A stretch of 13,787 nt of DNA from Acidobacteriota bacterium (GTDB lineage: Bacteria > Acidobacteriota > Terriglobia > UBA7540): NCBI GenBank assembly GCA_003165615.1, contig PLWR01000089.1, positions 1 through 13,787 of the forward strand. The letters are read 5' to 3'. Shown here piece by piece: positions 1 to 5,935 of the stretch. The notes below the pieces were generated by a model. The model was not told the origin of the DNA. It saw nothing but the letters and a program-made list of their open reading frames with translations, and did not search any database. The first letter of the stretch is position 1, and each line of letters begins with the position of its first letter. A program made the translations under genes and the position numbers.

Positions 1-128
1 TCTCTTAGAACAAATTTACCCTGCCTGTTCCACTACCCTGCTTGCTCCTGCTGTGCTATTGTCTTACCCGCAATCCAACGGTCGCTTCGCCATCAGTTGT
101 GATGGCGGGTGGCGCGAGGAGGCGGCGC

Positions 129-1088
129 ATGCTCAAGAAAGCAAGGATGGTGCCGGTTCCGATTCTCATGGTGGTCGTTGCGGCTTCCTTCGCACTTCAC
201 CCGCTCCCGGTTGCGGTGGGTCAGACGGCCCCCGAGGTCTCTTCGGAGGGTGAGGCTACCCCAGCCGTCTCCTATGTTGAGATCGCGGGGCGTCAAGTGG
301 CGATGTGGAAGCCCGCCGGTCCGGCGCCGGTAGCAGGTTACCCCCTCATCGTGTTCTCACATGGCTTCACCCTTTGCGAAACGAATTCGCAGTTTCTGAC
401 TGAGGGTTGGGCGCGAGCGGGCTATTTCGTTCTAGCTCCTCATCATCACGATGGGGCCTGCGGTTCGAGGCACGGAGGGAAGCTGCTCGAAAAACTCTCC
501 AAGCGTCCGGAGGAACCCTTCCGCAACCCAGACGGCTGGAGCGATGCTACCTATCGCGAGCGGCGCGATGATGTGGAAGCCGTCCTGGATGCCGTTCTCA
601 AAGAAAAATCATGGGAGGGTGTTCCGATTGACGGCAGCCGTGTCGGCCTAGCCGGTCACTCGTTAGGCGGATACACCGTTCTCGCCCTGGCAGGGGCATG
701 GCCTTCCTGGAAGGACCCTCGCGTCAAGGCCGTGCTCGCCGTGTCTCCGTTTTGCATCCCGTTTTTTAAGACCGGCGACTTGGGCCATCTCGGCGTGCCC
801 GTCATGTACCAGGGAGGGACGAGTGACGTCGCGGTCACTCCGACGGTGGCGCGACCGGGAGGCGGCTACGAGCTCACCTCGGCTCCGAAGTGCTTCGTGG
901 AGTTTGCCATGGCGGGGCACCTGGCGTGGACGAGCGCCGATCCCTTGCACCATGGCCTCATGGAGCGATACGCCCTCGCCTTCTTCGATCGTTATCTGAA
1001 GGGAGTGACGAGTCCCGACCCCTTGGCCGCACTGGTTAATTCTCCCCGGCCCTCGGCCGTGAGACGCCTAGAGTATGCGGAGAAATGA
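129..1088 (+). CDS. Exported alpha/beta hydrolase (dienelactone hydrolase / PAF-acetylhydrolase-like)
   Basis: This 319-aa protein belongs to the serine alpha/beta hydrolases and probably cleaves an ester outside the cytoplasm; the substrate cannot be told. The start is set by AGGAGG at 117-122, six bases before ATG 129; an in-frame ATG at 42 and another at 102 lack such a site. Residues 1-31 form a signal peptide (basic MLKKAR, then a hydrophobic core, ending near AVGQ). Visible catalytic elements are a SHG oxyanion-type turn at 77-79, the nucleophile elbow GHSLGG at 176-181 (Ser178), a candidate acid Asp233 in GGTSD and a candidate His264 in MAGHLAW. Length and order fit the dienelactone hydrolase / PAF-acetylhydrolase / polyester-hydrolase clan. 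It stands alone, with a 720-bp spacer downstream. Family is confident; specificity is unknown. Confidence 0.88.
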   Translation: MLKKARMVPVPILMVVVAASFALHPLPVAVGQTAPEVSSEGEATPAVSYVEIAGRQVAMWKPAGPAPVAGYPLIVFSHGFTLCETNSQFLTEGWARAGYFVLAPHHHDGACGSRHGGKLLEKLSKRPEEPFRNPDGWSDATYRERRDDVEAVLDAVLKEKSWEGVPIDGSRVGLAGHSLGGYTVLALAGAWPSWKDPRVKAVLAVSPFCIPFFKTGDLGHLGVPVMYQGGTSDVAVTPTVARPGGGYELTSAPKCFVEFAMAGHLAWTSADPLHHGLMERYALAFFDRYLKGVTSPDPLAALVNSPRPSAVRRLEYAEK

Positions 1089-1276
1089 AATGCCTCACCC
1101 GAACGTAAGACAACGAGTCCGTCTGAGGTACCTACTCAGCGGGTAGCGGGGGTTCGGGGTGCGGGGCGCAGAGGGCACAGGGACAATCAACTCACCTTCC
1201 TTGGTGTCTTCGTGTCTGGGTGGTGACTTTTTTTGCCGGAGCGCCGCCGCGGCTCCCCTGTAGCCTCACTTTTTCC

Positions 1277-1305
1277 TTGACAAAGGCTAGATATGTGAGT
1301 ATAGT
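1277..1305 (+). promoter_or_regulatory. Near-consensus sigma70-type promoter
   Basis: TTGACA at 1277-1282, a 17-base spacer and TATAGT at 1300-1305 match the housekeeping promoter consensus at 11 of 12 positions. A short T-run (1270-1274) precedes the -35 box. Transcription would begin near 1312, inside the spacer and about 500 bases before the next annotated gene, so it probably serves the small unit just downstream. Confidence 0.6.
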
Positions 1306-1311
1306 CAGTAG

Positions 1312-1402
1312 AGAAGTTCGCCTGTTGACGAAAAGGCGCTGACCGTGTCGAACGTGGAAGACTTCAACCTCCTCCCCTTGTGGCGATTTCGCCACACTTT
1401 AA
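1312..1402 (+). ncRNA. Candidate small RNA (or start of a small ORF)
   Basis: From the predicted start at about 1312 the sequence can fold: GTTCG near 1317 can pair with CGAAC near 1348, and CGCC with GGCG inside it. A compact hairpin at 1379-1396 follows. A transcript of about 90 nt would result if that hairpin terminates. The alternative is a coding reading: AAAAGG at 1331-1336 sits eight bases before GTG 1345, opening a 65-codon ORF to 1542 that runs through the hairpin and the AT-rich patch. Its product is hydrophilic and unrecognised. I favour an RNA or a degenerate gene, with low certainty. Confidence 0.3.
1379..1402 (+). terminator. Possible weak intrinsic terminator
   Basis: A 7-bp stem (TGTGGCG at 1379-1385 with CGCCACA at 1390-1396) closes a 4-base loop and is followed by CTTTAA. 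The T-tract is short, so termination would be partial at best. It is listed because it lies about 70-90 bases after the predicted start of transcription. Confidence 0.3.
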
Positions 1403-1700
1403 GCCGACAAAAAGTCACAAATGGGGGACCACCACCCCGGAAAAGTATAAAAAATGAAGGTCGATCCGGAAATGTGTATGAAAATAAAGGGTCGAATGGC
1501 AAATTGTCTGAAAATATCTCGGACATTTGTGCCAAAATTTAGCCATTTTTGCAGAAAATTGCAGGTTTGGAAGGCCATTTTGCTGCAATTTGCGCTTTCG
1601 GGGCGCTTCTTTCCCGGAATTTGTGGCGACAAGTTGGGCACCCACCCGCCTTAATGTGGCAGCGTAACCACACCCTTCGGCGGGCGACGTCCCGACGGCC

Positions 1701-1734
1701 TTCCGACCGGCCTGCTCTCTCCGCAGGGTCGGAA
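1701..1734 (+). repeat. Strong two-part hairpin upstream of GH51
   Basis: TTCCGAC (1701-1707) pairs perfectly with GTCGGAA (1728-1734), and inside it CCTGC (1711-1715) pairs with GCAGG (1723-1727). There is a 3-base bulge and a 7-base loop. No T-tract follows, so it does not look like a terminator. It ends 74 bases before the GH51 start and could be a 5'-UTR structure or a solitary REP-like palindrome. Confidence 0.5.
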
Positions 1735-1808
1735 CGACGGCATGTGCGAACCAGAGTTCCGCGTTACAATGCTGCCCCTGGCAAGCAAACGCCTTCAAGG
1801 GGTGGCCG

Positions 1809-3905
1809 GTGCAACACGCTATGAATACCAAACTCTGTTTTCTTCCGACCTTTTTTCTGGCGGCCGCAAGCCTTCAGGCCCAGTCGATTTCCCAATACAT
1901 TCCCACCTCGCAGCCGGAGGCCTCCATCGAAATTCGCGTCGCGGAAACCGCGCCCTTCAAAATCCCCCGCACGGTCTACGGCACTTTTCTGGAAGAAATT
2001 GGGCACTCGGTTTTTGGGGGAGTTTCCGCGCAACCTTTGGACAATCCCAGTCTGGAAAGCTACGACGCCAGCCTGGAAGAATTGCGCGCGCGGTTTTCGG
2101 CGCCGGAGTTCATCCGCTCCACCCGCGATGGTATGCCGCTGCCCTGGCTTCCCCTGCGCGATGTGGGAATGCGTTTTGAGCCCCGCTGGGGCAATGCCGC
2201 CAATTCCGAGCGCTATCTCTATGTCATGGGCGTAGCGGGCGAGGAAGTGGGCATTCGCCAGGCCGTTTATCTCCCCATCGAGCGCGAGCGGGAATATCAA
2301 GGCGTACTCTTTGCCATTGCGCACGATGGCTCGACGGAGCTTTCCGTGAGCTTCCGTGAACACAACGTGCCCGACGGCGTTCTTGCCTCCACCACGGTCC
2401 GCGTACCCGAAGGCTCGACCTGGGTAAAGCTCCCCTTTCACCTCACCCTGCCGCCAGGGCGGGTGCAACCTCTCACGCCGGTGGATTTCGCCGTCGCCTT
2501 GAAAACGGGCCAGCGGATTTCGCTCGATGAAATTCGCCTCTACCCCGCCGACGCCATCGGCGGTTTGGACCCGGAGGTCGTTGCGGCGGCAAAGGCTTTA
2601 CACACGTCGCTGCTGCGTTATGGAGGCAATTACACCAGCGGTTATCACTGGCGCGATGGAGTTGGACCGCTCGATTTGCGGCCCACCCGGCTGAACCAGT
2701 CGTGGGGCTATCCGGTCTTTAATGATTTTGGGACCGACGAGCTGATGAAGTTTACCCAGTTGATTGGGGCGCGGGCGCAGATTTGCCTGAACCTGGGAAG
2801 CGGCTCTCCGCAGGAGGCGCGCGAGTGGGTGGAGTACTTGCAAGGCCCGCCAGGGACCACGGAGGGCGCGCGGCGCGCCGCCAACGGCCACCCGGAACCT
2901 TATGACGTTGGTTCCTACGAACTCGGCAATGAACTCTGGGGCCGCTTTCAAATCGGCTGGCAAACCCCCGAAGGCTACGCGGATCGATACAGGGTTTTCC
3001 TTAACGCCATTCGCAACGTCACCCCGCCCAGCACGGCGCTCTACGCCAATGGAGCAGACCTTGACCACTTTCAGGATTGGAATGGCACGCTGATCGCGCG
3101 GGACGGCGAAGACCTTTCCTATATCACCACGCACTTTGTCGTGGGCGTGGACGACATGGTCAATAAATCCGCCGATCACGATGCGCGCCTCGCGGCGGGA
3201 TTTGCCCTGCCGGTGGGCGTGGGCAACTACCTGGCGGCGGCCAAGGCCCAGATCGACGCGAATCCCGCCACGCGCGGCCACGTGAAGCTTGCCTTTACGG
3301 AGTGGATATTCCTTTCCCCCGCGCAAGCAAACCTTCCCGACTTTACCAATCTCGGCGGGGCCATCATCACGGCGGGCTGGATGAACATGATTTTGAGCCA
3401 TGCCGATTTCGTTCCCATCTCCGATATGACGGGGCTCATCGAGGGCGGGGGCATCCACAAGCAGCGCGGACGTGTCTATCTGACGCCCCAATGCTGGGCA
3501 TTCTCGCTGTACTCCAACTACGCGGGCGACACCCTGGTGGCCTCGCAAACGCAGGTTCGCACCTACAACGTCCATGAGGGGATTCGCCGCGCGCCGGAGA
3601 TTCCCGGCGTCCCCTACCTCGATGTGCTGGCCACGCGCCACTCCCCGAGCGGTGATCTGGTAATCTTCGTCGTGAATCGGGACGCGAACAGCGCCATTCC
3701 TACCTCGATCCGATGGAAGGATTTCATGCCCGCCACCATCGTGCAGGTGAGGACGCTGAACGCGGATGCGATTACCACGCAGAATGACGAGGAACACCCT
3801 GAGCGTGTGCGCCCGGTCAGCTCGACGCTCCCTCTCTCGGGGGCCGAACTGCATTATGATTTTCCCGCGCACTCTTTGACCGTGCTCACTTTCGCGAAGC
3901 GCTGA
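1809..3905 (+). CDS. Secreted alpha-L-arabinofuranosidase, GH51 family
   Basis: This retaining glycosidase should release terminal arabinofuranose from plant or microbial arabinans and arabinoxylans outside the cytoplasm. Numbering from GTG 1809 (698 aa): a signal peptide ends near LQAQ (23-25). Next come the N-terminal barrel strand (TVYGTFLEEIGHSVFGG, 55-71), an inserted beta-rich segment of about residues 150-250 that resembles a carbohydrate-binding module, and the catalytic barrel. The acid/base is Glu375 in ELGNELWG and the nucleophile Glu498 in AFTEWI. A C-terminal beta domain ends in a typical hydrophobic strand. The segment RYGGNYTSGYHW (270-281) replaces the usual R-x-PGGN-F and lacks its proline, which points to a divergent subgroup. 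The start is uncertain: AAGGGG at 1797-1802 suits GTG 1809, while ATG 1821 gives a cleaner signal peptide. Family is confident. Confidence 0.9.
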   Translation: MQHAMNTKLCFLPTFFLAAASLQAQSISQYIPTSQPEASIEIRVAETAPFKIPRTVYGTFLEEIGHSVFGGVSAQPLDNPSLESYDASLEELRARFSAPEFIRSTRDGMPLPWLPLRDVGMRFEPRWGNAANSERYLYVMGVAGEEVGIRQAVYLPIEREREYQGVLFAIAHDGSTELSVSFREHNVPDGVLASTTVRVPEGSTWVKLPFHLTLPPGRVQPLTPVDFAVALKTGQRISLDEIRLYPADAIGGLDPEVVAAAKALHTSLLRYGGNYTSGYHWRDGVGPLDLRPTRLNQSWGYPVFNDFGTDELMKFTQLIGARAQICLNLGSGSPQEAREWVEYLQGPPGTTEGARRAANGHPEPYDVGSYELGNELWGRFQIGWQTPEGYADRYRVFLNAIRNVTPPSTALYANGADLDHFQDWNGTLIARDGEDLSYITTHFVVGVDDMVNKSADHDARLAAGFALPVGVGNYLAAAKAQIDANPATRGHVKLAFTEWIFLSPAQANLPDFTNLGGAIITAGWMNMILSHADFVPISDMTGLIEGGGIHKQRGRVYLTPQCWAFSLYSNYAGDTLVASQTQVRTYNVHEGIRRAPEIPGVPYLDVLATRHSPSGDLVIFVVNRDANSAIPTSIRWKDFMPATIVQVRTLNADAITTQNDEEHPERVRPVSSTLPLSGAELHYDFPAHSLTVLTFAKR

Positions 3906-3998
3906 CGCGCAAAGTGCGCAGAGTGATGATAGAGTTGATTCGTAGAACTCTGACGAGTCATTCTTCCACTCGACCAGGAGTTCCCCGCAGCTACGAGC

Positions 3999-4667
3999 AT
4001 GCTGAATACAAATCAATTCGATGCTCAAGCCCGCAACATGGTCGAAACGCAGCTTCGCCGCCGGGGCATCCGCGACGAGCGGGTGCTGGAAGCCATGCGG
4101 CTGGTTCCACGCCACGAGTTTGTCCCGGCGCAGTTTGTGAACGCTGCTTATGAGGACCGCCCTTTGCCCATCGGTGAGCGCGAGACGATTTCCCAACCGT
4201 ACATCGTGGCCGTCATGACGGAAACGGCGCGCGTCGCCCCTGGGGACAAGGCTCTGGAAATCGGCGGGGGCAGCGGTTACCAGGCGGCAATTCTCGCCCA
4301 ACTGGGCGCAACGGTTTGCACCATTGAAAGCAATCCTCAGCTTGCGGAAGAGGCGCGTGTACGCCTGGCGCGCCTGGGTTACAAAAATGTTGAGGTGTTC
4401 GCAGGTGACGGTAGCGAGGGCCTTGCTGCCCGCGCGCCTTACGATGTTGTCATCGTGAGTGCGGGGACGCCCAGTATTTCCCCCATCCTCCTCGGCCAAC
4501 TGGCAGACGGTGGCCGCCTGGTGGCGCCCGTGGGAAATTTACAGCAGCAGGAACTCTTGTTGGTTTGCAAACAAGGCGGGGAAATAACCACCCGCCACCT
4601 CGACGCGTGCCAGTTTGTGCCACTGATCGGAAAAGGTGGCTGGCCGGAGGAAGAAGTTCGAAGCTAG
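3999..4667 (+). CDS. pcm: Protein-L-isoaspartate O-methyltransferase
   Basis: This enzyme uses S-adenosylmethionine to methylate the abnormal carboxyl of L-isoaspartate in aged proteins, starting their repair. The 222-aa length is normal. Family signatures appear in order: MVETQLRRRGI (14-24), RHEFVP (38-43), the substrate loop ETISQPYIVAVM (62-73), SAM motif I ALEIGGGSGYQAA (85-97), ribose-binding Glu110, and GDGSEG (136-141). The usual post-motif 'TAAAP' is VSAGTP here (153-158), a mild divergence. The start at 3999 leaves 13 residues before MVETQ, as in homologues; no strong ribosome site precedes it (AGGAG is 18 bases away). It lies 93 bp after GH51 and 35 bp before the glycosyltransferase, so the latter two are probably cotranscribed. 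Cytoplasmic. Confidence 0.93.
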   Translation: MLNTNQFDAQARNMVETQLRRRGIRDERVLEAMRLVPRHEFVPAQFVNAAYEDRPLPIGERETISQPYIVAVMTETARVAPGDKALEIGGGSGYQAAILAQLGATVCTIESNPQLAEEARVRLARLGYKNVEVFAGDGSEGLAARAPYDVVIVSAGTPSISPILLGQLADGGRLVAPVGNLQQQELLLVCKQGGEITTRHLDACQFVPLIGKGGWPEEEVRS

Positions 4668-4702
4668 CTCCTCACTTCCAGCTTCTGATATAGTTTCGCG
4701 CC

Positions 4703-5443
4703 ATGCCCGAACCGTTTCTCAGCATCGTGGTTCCCGCCTACAATGAGGCGGACCGCATCATCAGCTCACTGGAAGCGATTCAAGACTATGTGCGGGGGAA
4801 GGACTTCCTTGTCGAAACGATTCTGGTGGATGACGGCTCGACGGACAACACGGTGGAAGTCGCTTCGACGCAAGCGGGGATTCGGGTGTTGCGGAACCAA
4901 CGCAACCGAGGAAAAGGATACTCGGTTCGGCACGGAGTTCTGGAGGCGCGAGGTGAACTCATCCTTTTTACCGACGCTGACCTTTCCGCTCCCATCGAGG
5001 AAGCGGACAAACTTCTGGCAGCGATGGAATCTTCCCACGCCGATGCAGTGGTGGGTTCGCGGGCCTTGCAACGCGAACTGATTGGCATTCACCAATCGCC
5101 GTTTCGCGAATGGGGAGGCCGATTCTTCAACTTGTTGGTCAGGACTTTCACCGGTCTCAGAATTCACGACACGCAGTGCGGCTTCAAGCTCTTCCGGCGC
5201 GATACCACCCGCCGTGCTTTCGAACGCCAGCGCGTGGACCGATTCGGATTCGACCCGGAAATCCTTTTCCTGACCCAGCGCCTGGGTGGCAAGGTGGTGG
5301 AGGTCCCGGTGCGCTGGAATCACAACGCCGCCACCAAAGTGCATTATCTGCGGGATTCCCTGCACATGACCCTGGATCTGGTGGTCCTGCGCTGTCGGTC
5401 TTTGACGGGTCAATACGAAAAGGCAGGAGGCGGTAAGCAATAG
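4703..5443 (+). CDS. GT2 glycosyltransferase, dolichyl/polyprenyl-phosphate sugar transferase type (ALG5/DPM1-like)
   Basis: This GT-A fold enzyme most likely moves a hexose from a nucleotide sugar to a polyprenyl phosphate on the inner face of the membrane. In its 246 aa the key elements are SIVVPAYNEADRI (7-19), VDDGSTDNT (42-50), NRGKGYSVRHG (68-78), the metal-binding DADLSAP (91-97), DTQCGFKLF (156-164) and FGFDPEILF (181-189). The DADLSAP, DTQCGFK and FGFD set is typical of ALG5-like bacterial enzymes. No transmembrane segment is evident, so it should be peripheral. There is no good ribosome site before ATG 4703, and the 35-bp gap after pcm suggests cotranscription. Its lipid-linked product could feed a GT-C enzyme such as the membrane/TPR protein downstream; that link is inference. 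Confidence 0.9.
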   Translation: MPEPFLSIVVPAYNEADRIISSLEAIQDYVRGKDFLVETILVDDGSTDNTVEVASTQAGIRVLRNQRNRGKGYSVRHGVLEARGELILFTDADLSAPIEEADKLLAAMESSHADAVVGSRALQRELIGIHQSPFREWGGRFFNLLVRTFTGLRIHDTQCGFKLFRRDTTRRAFERQRVDRFGFDPEILFLTQRLGGKVVEVPVRWNHNAATKVHYLRDSLHMTLDLVVLRCRSLTGQYEKAGGGKQ

Positions 5444-5640
5444 GCGGCAGGCAGCGGGCAGTCCCCAGAGTATCGCGTCTCAAATCACCGCACCTTTGAT
5501 TGTCAGGGTCGGTGTTGTAGCGCTGACCTTGAGGTCAGCATCTGCCGACCCTTCGGCCAGCTCAGGGCAGGCTCTAAAGGTTGGCACTACACGTGCTGAT
5601 TTCCTTATCGTTTTCGCCTCATTTTCGCCGCTTTTTTTTG
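5444..5640. other. Spacer with degenerate REP-like sequence
   Basis: This first part of the 490-bp gap has no gene. It contains a degenerate REP-like palindrome at about 5510-5592 and ends in an 8-base T-run (5632-5639) lying directly upstream of a promoter. The rest of the gap, 5641-5935, holds the sORF/terminator unit described separately. Confidence 0.6.
5510..5592. repeat. REP-like dispersed palindrome (degenerate copy)
   Basis: The element starts TTGTAGCGCTGACCT and ends with AAGGTTGGCACTACA, which is an imperfect inverted match of its start. A tight internal hairpin, GCTGACCT (5522-5529) with AGGTCAGC (5532-5539), is perfect. The element shares GTAGCGC(T/C)GACCT with the copy at 9666-9744. 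It also contains a CTTCGGCCAGCTCAGGGCAGGCT-type stretch often seen in intergenic palindromes. Confidence 0.55.
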
Positions 5641-5641
5641 C

Positions 5642-5670
5642 TTGACTCGCCCTGAATGCGGAATTAATAT
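5642..5670 (+). promoter_or_regulatory. Sigma70-type promoter of the sORF unit
   Basis: TTGACT at 5642-5647, a 17-base spacer and TAATAT at 5665-5670 form a good promoter. An 8-base T-run directly upstream could act as an UP-like element. Transcription would start near 5677, leaving about 22 bases before the ATG at 5699. The TAATAT box matches the consensus at four of six positions. Confidence 0.55.
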
Positions 5671-5698
5671 CGGCCCATCGCTAGAAAGGAGGTGATCC

Positions 5699-5746
5699 AT
5701 GTCGATTGAAAGTGATAGTGACCTTAGCGAGGGTGCTGAGGCTTAG
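5699..5746 (+). CDS. 15-aa small ORF (leader peptide?) with a full-length Shine-Dalgarno
   Basis: ATG 5699 opens a 15-codon ORF, MSIESDSDLSEGAEA, ending in TAG. It is rich in acidic residues and serine and has no hydrophobic or basic segment, so it does not look like a toxin or signal peptide. What makes it credible is the ribosome site: AAAGGAGGTGATCC (5685-5698) abuts the ATG and is the exact complement of the 14 bases commonly found at the 3' end of bacterial 16S rRNA. A promoter lies just upstream and an intrinsic terminator 135 bases downstream. It may be a leader peptide for the membrane/TPR gene or an independent micropeptide. No run of one codon points to amino-acid attenuation. Function is unknown. 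Confidence 0.5.
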   Translation: MSIESDSDLSEGAEA

Positions 5747-5880
5747 GCGCAAAGTGAGCGCTCTATCGTGGGTCCCTCTCTTCTTTTCTAGCTCAGAGAG
5801 GGTGTGGTGGCAAGGCGCTGCTGTGCGCCGTTCCTGAGAAAGATCGGAAATAGGAAAAGCCAAACCCATCAGTATCCCGG

Positions 5881-5924
5881 GCCCCTGGTTGTGCGGTCAG
5901 CGTACAACCAGGGGCTTTTGATTT
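5881..5924 (+). terminator. Intrinsic terminator
   Basis: GCCCCTGGTTGT (5881-5892) and ACAACCAGGGGC (5904-5915) form a perfect 12-bp stem with an 11-base loop, followed by TTTTGATTT. This is a textbook Rho-independent terminator on the + strand. It ends 11 bases before the ATG of the membrane/TPR gene, so readthrough would be needed for expression from the upstream promoter. Confidence 0.85.
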
Positions 5925-5935
5925 AATGGACGTTG

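Larger units (their letters stand above)
1089..1808. other. Gene-poor spacer between the hydrolase and GH51
   Basis: No convincing long gene lies here. The first 170 bases are GC-rich, low-information sequence. From 1277 a strong promoter-like site is followed by a small hairpin-bearing segment. A very AT-rich patch follows (39 G/C of 120 bases over 1441-1560), rich in imperfect inverted repeats such as the 9-bp arms 1556-1564 and 1583-1591. The last 130 bases hold a strong two-part hairpin. Short ORFs in all frames have no recognisable domain. Confidence 0.7.
5677..5924 (+). ncRNA. Candidate structured leader RNA / short transcript
   Basis: The predicted transcript runs from about 5677 to the terminator at 5924 and carries the 15-codon ORF near its 5' end. 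After the ORF it can form three hairpins: CCCTCTCT (5774-5781) with AGAGAGGG (5795-5802), GGCGC (5814-5818) with GCGCC (5825-5829), and the terminator stem. It could be a cis-acting attenuator for the gene starting at 5936 or a free-standing small mRNA. No known riboswitch class was recognised and no clear antiterminator pairing was found by eye. Confidence 0.4.

Noticed and set aside
1760..1775. Possible -10 box TACAAT (1765-1770) for GH51
   Set aside because: No acceptable -35 box lies 16-18 bases upstream, so it cannot be supported as a promoter.
1415..1831. 138-codon minus-strand frame in the first long spacer
   Set aside because: It crosses the AT-rich patch and the strong hairpin with abrupt composition changes, has no motif and lacks a convincing ribosome site.
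1764..2468. A 234-codon minus-strand frame over the GH51 5' end
   Set aside because: No domain is visible and it lies over the GH51 signal peptide and N-terminal region, whose coding sense is certain.
2598..4499. A 633-codon open frame on the minus strand across GH51, the spacer and pcm
   Set aside because: It runs antisense to two well-identified genes and through the gap between them. Its translation has no recognisable domain and is the Arg/His/Val-rich type produced by the complement of GC-biased codons.
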